Shown in pieces: positions 12,593 to 13,951 of a stretch of DNA of 13,951 bases; the first letter of the stretch is position 1, and every line of letters begins with the position of its first letter. Below the pieces are notes generated by a model. The model saw nothing but the letters and a program-made list of their open reading frames with translations. It was not told where the DNA came from and searched no databases. Position numbers and translations under genes: made by a program. Source of the stretch: an uncultured Clostridia bacterium (GTDB taxonomy: Bacteria; Bacillota; Clostridia; Oscillospirales; Acutalibacteraceae); assembly GCA_947623215.1 (NCBI GenBank), contig CANQGN010000021.1, forward strand, positions 1 through 13,951, in the 5' to 3' direction.

Positions 12593-13951
12593 TCAGCTTC
12601 CTACGCCGAGCAGAATCTTGAACTTTTGCAGGAAGTCCGGGTTTTGAATCATATAGTTCAACATCGCTTCTTCTGTTATTCCTTGTTGCTCTTTCATGGG
12701 TTCAATGCCCGCTTCACTGGCTTCTGACGGTTTTTTCTGTTGGTAAAAGGTTTCCTCAAACCTCTGTGCATTGAGCCGTCTGTCTTCATCCAAGATGTGA
12801 GAATAGACATCTGTAACCATTTTGACCTGAGCGTGTCCTGAATCACCCTGTACCGATTTAATATCGCCACCGTTGAGCTTTAACTTGTAGGTGATACTGG
12901 AATGCCTGAGACTATGAAAAACTACGGGCGGAAGCTGATTATCTCGAATCAGTTTTTGCAAGGATCGGGTAATAATCTGACTTTCTATCGGTCTGCCATT
13001 TGCATTGCAGAACACAAGGTTATAGTCATAGAACTCATCGCCGAACAACTCTTTATATTCTTGAATCTCTTGATAGCGAGTCTTTAGCATTTCCGCTACC
13101 GTCTTCGGTAAGAAGACTTTTCTTGTGCTTGTCTGTGTTTTTGGCTCCTTCAGAACTAACGCTGTTGATGTTCTTGACATACAAGCCGGAAATTTGAACA
13201 TAATGCCTTTCTCATTGAGTGTTTCAAGCACTTCACGGTTTACACGCTGAAGCTCCTTATTGACGAAAACAAAAGCTGCTCCATTTGCAATGCTCGTATC
13301 TGAAATATCAACACAATCCCATGTCAGTCCGAGCATCTCTCCCATACGCAGAGAGCAGGAGAAAGCAAGATTGATTGCCAGTTTCAGAATATTATCATCG
13401 CAAAGCTCTAATGCCTTAAATAGAGTTGGTGCGTCCCATATATCACGGGTCTTATGTTCTTCTTGGGGGAGCGTTGCATTGATACACGGGTTTTTAGCCA
13501 TCAGTTCCCATTTTACCGCCTGATTGAACGCACAACGCAATAATTTATGAATCTCTCGTACAACATGGCACGACAAATATTCATTGGTCGGTTTGCGGTT
13601 GTTTACGACCTTAGATTTGACGGTGAGAAGATTTTGATAATACTTTTCCATGACACGGGTATTCAAATCGGAGAGCTTCATATCCCCAATGATGGGATTG
13701 ATGTAATTGAAAATCAGGCTGCGTCTTGCCTCGTAGGTTGACATCGCCCATGTGTTTACACCGTAAATAGATGTGTAGTCTTCCAGCAACTCTTTTACGG
13801 TTTTCGCTTCAGGGATAATCAGAGTTCCTGTTTCCTGTTGTAGTTCCACCTGTGCCTTGCGCTTTTTCGCTTCTGCATTGGTGGCAAAGGTTTCCCACTT
13901 TTGCCGTTTCAGTCCGTTTTCATCTTGATAGGAATATACAACGGAATAGCG
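12593..13951 (-). CDS. int: Tyrosine recombinase (integrase) of the integrated element, N-terminus cut by window edge
   Basis: The frame is open from the right edge, giving the last 452 residues. The GTG at 13849 is not the start: the preceding 34 codons read through an Arm-DNA-binding type domain (RYSVVYSYQDENGLKRQKW). A SAM-like core-binding domain follows (TVKELLEDYTSIYG to about residue 160). In this visible numbering the catalytic set is Arg202 (CSLRMGEMLGL), Lys271 (EPKTQTSTRK), His346 and Arg349 (HSLRH), His373 (SGHAQ) and Tyr383 (VTDVYSHIL), complete for an active enzyme. About 70 residues follow the tyrosine, ending in a helical segment (NYMIQNPDFLQKFKIL). This architecture is common in integrative conjugative elements and prophages of Firmicutes. 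It would recombine at the tRNA-Arg half about 340 bases away. A+T content is higher than in the core genes. Confidence 0.95.
   Translation of the reverse strand, partial: RYSVVYSYQDENGLKRQKWETFATNAEAKKRKAQVELQQETGTLIIPEAKTVKELLEDYTSIYGVNTWAMSTYEARRSLIFNYINPIIGDMKLSDLNTRVMEKYYQNLLTVKSKVVNNRKPTNEYLSCHVVREIHKLLRCAFNQAVKWELMAKNPCINATLPQEEHKTRDIWDAPTLFKALELCDDNILKLAINLAFSCSLRMGEMLGLTWDCVDISDTSIANGAAFVFVNKELQRVNREVLETLNEKGIMFKFPACMSRTSTALVLKEPKTQTSTRKVFLPKTVAEMLKTRYQEIQEYKELFGDEFYDYNLVFCNANGRPIESQIITRSLQKLIRDNQLPPVVFHSLRHSSITYKLKLNGGDIKSVQGDSGHAQVKMVTDVYSHILDEDRRLNAQRFEETFYQQKKPSEASEAGIEPMKEQQGITEEAMLNYMIQNPDFLQKFKILLGVGS

Noticed and set aside
1..13951. CRISPR array or tandem repeat array
   Set aside because: No regularly spaced repeats were found at any scale on reading through the window.

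Overview
The window looks like a chromosomal segment of a spore-forming, fairly GC-rich member of the Clostridia (possibly Oscillospiraceae/Ruminococcaceae; genus not determinable). Pointers are a sporulation sigma-F operon with 4-base ATGA stop/start overlaps, strong AGGAGG-type ribosome binding sites, a four-cysteine L32 protein, and a radical SAM/DUF512 gene. From about 10.2 kb the sequence becomes visibly richer in A+T and changes character to mobile and accessory DNA.

Layout. (1) 1-4867, minus strand: a complete polyamine importer operon potA-potB-potC-potD, all genes overlapping by 4 or 8 bases, behind a near-consensus sigma-A promoter (TTGACT-17-TATAGT). A DUF554 membrane protein gene follows potD and runs off the left edge. 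(2) 4868-6441, plus strand: spoIIAA-spoIIAB-sigF, the forespore sigma factor with its anti-sigma kinase and anti-anti-sigma factor, divergent from pot. (3) 6497-8702: a perfect consensus promoter (TTGACA-17-TATAAT), then yceD (DUF177), rpmF (L32), a strong intergenic stem-loop, and a PDZ/radical SAM/DUF512 protein. (4) 8720-10216: its own promoter (TTGACA-17-TATAGT) and a CNNM/CBS/CorC-type membrane protein.

(5) 10.3-10.82 kb, minus strand: an IS200-type remnant. Its transposase has lost the catalytic tyrosine region and one histidine of the HUH motif. It abuts, almost at the stop codon, (6) an unrecognised 442-residue protein (10820-12148) whose C-terminal part carries an R-x4-H motif of the kind seen in HEPN ribonucleases. 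(7) 12209-12253: the 3' half of a tRNA-Arg(CCT) gene, from the anticodon loop to the encoded CCA, with no matching 5' half. (8) 12254-13951: the end of an integrated element with a tyrosine recombinase that has an Arm-DNA-binding N-terminus and runs off the right edge.

Reading: the tRNA half and the integrase together indicate an element inserted in the anticodon loop of tRNA-Arg(CCT). One att junction lies here; the rest of the element and a rebuilt tRNA should lie beyond the right edge. The orphan gene therefore sits in the accessory DNA directly downstream of a tRNA integration hot spot. It is the most interesting unknown in the window, but its role is not shown by the sequence. No CRISPR array, rRNA or complete tRNA is visible.
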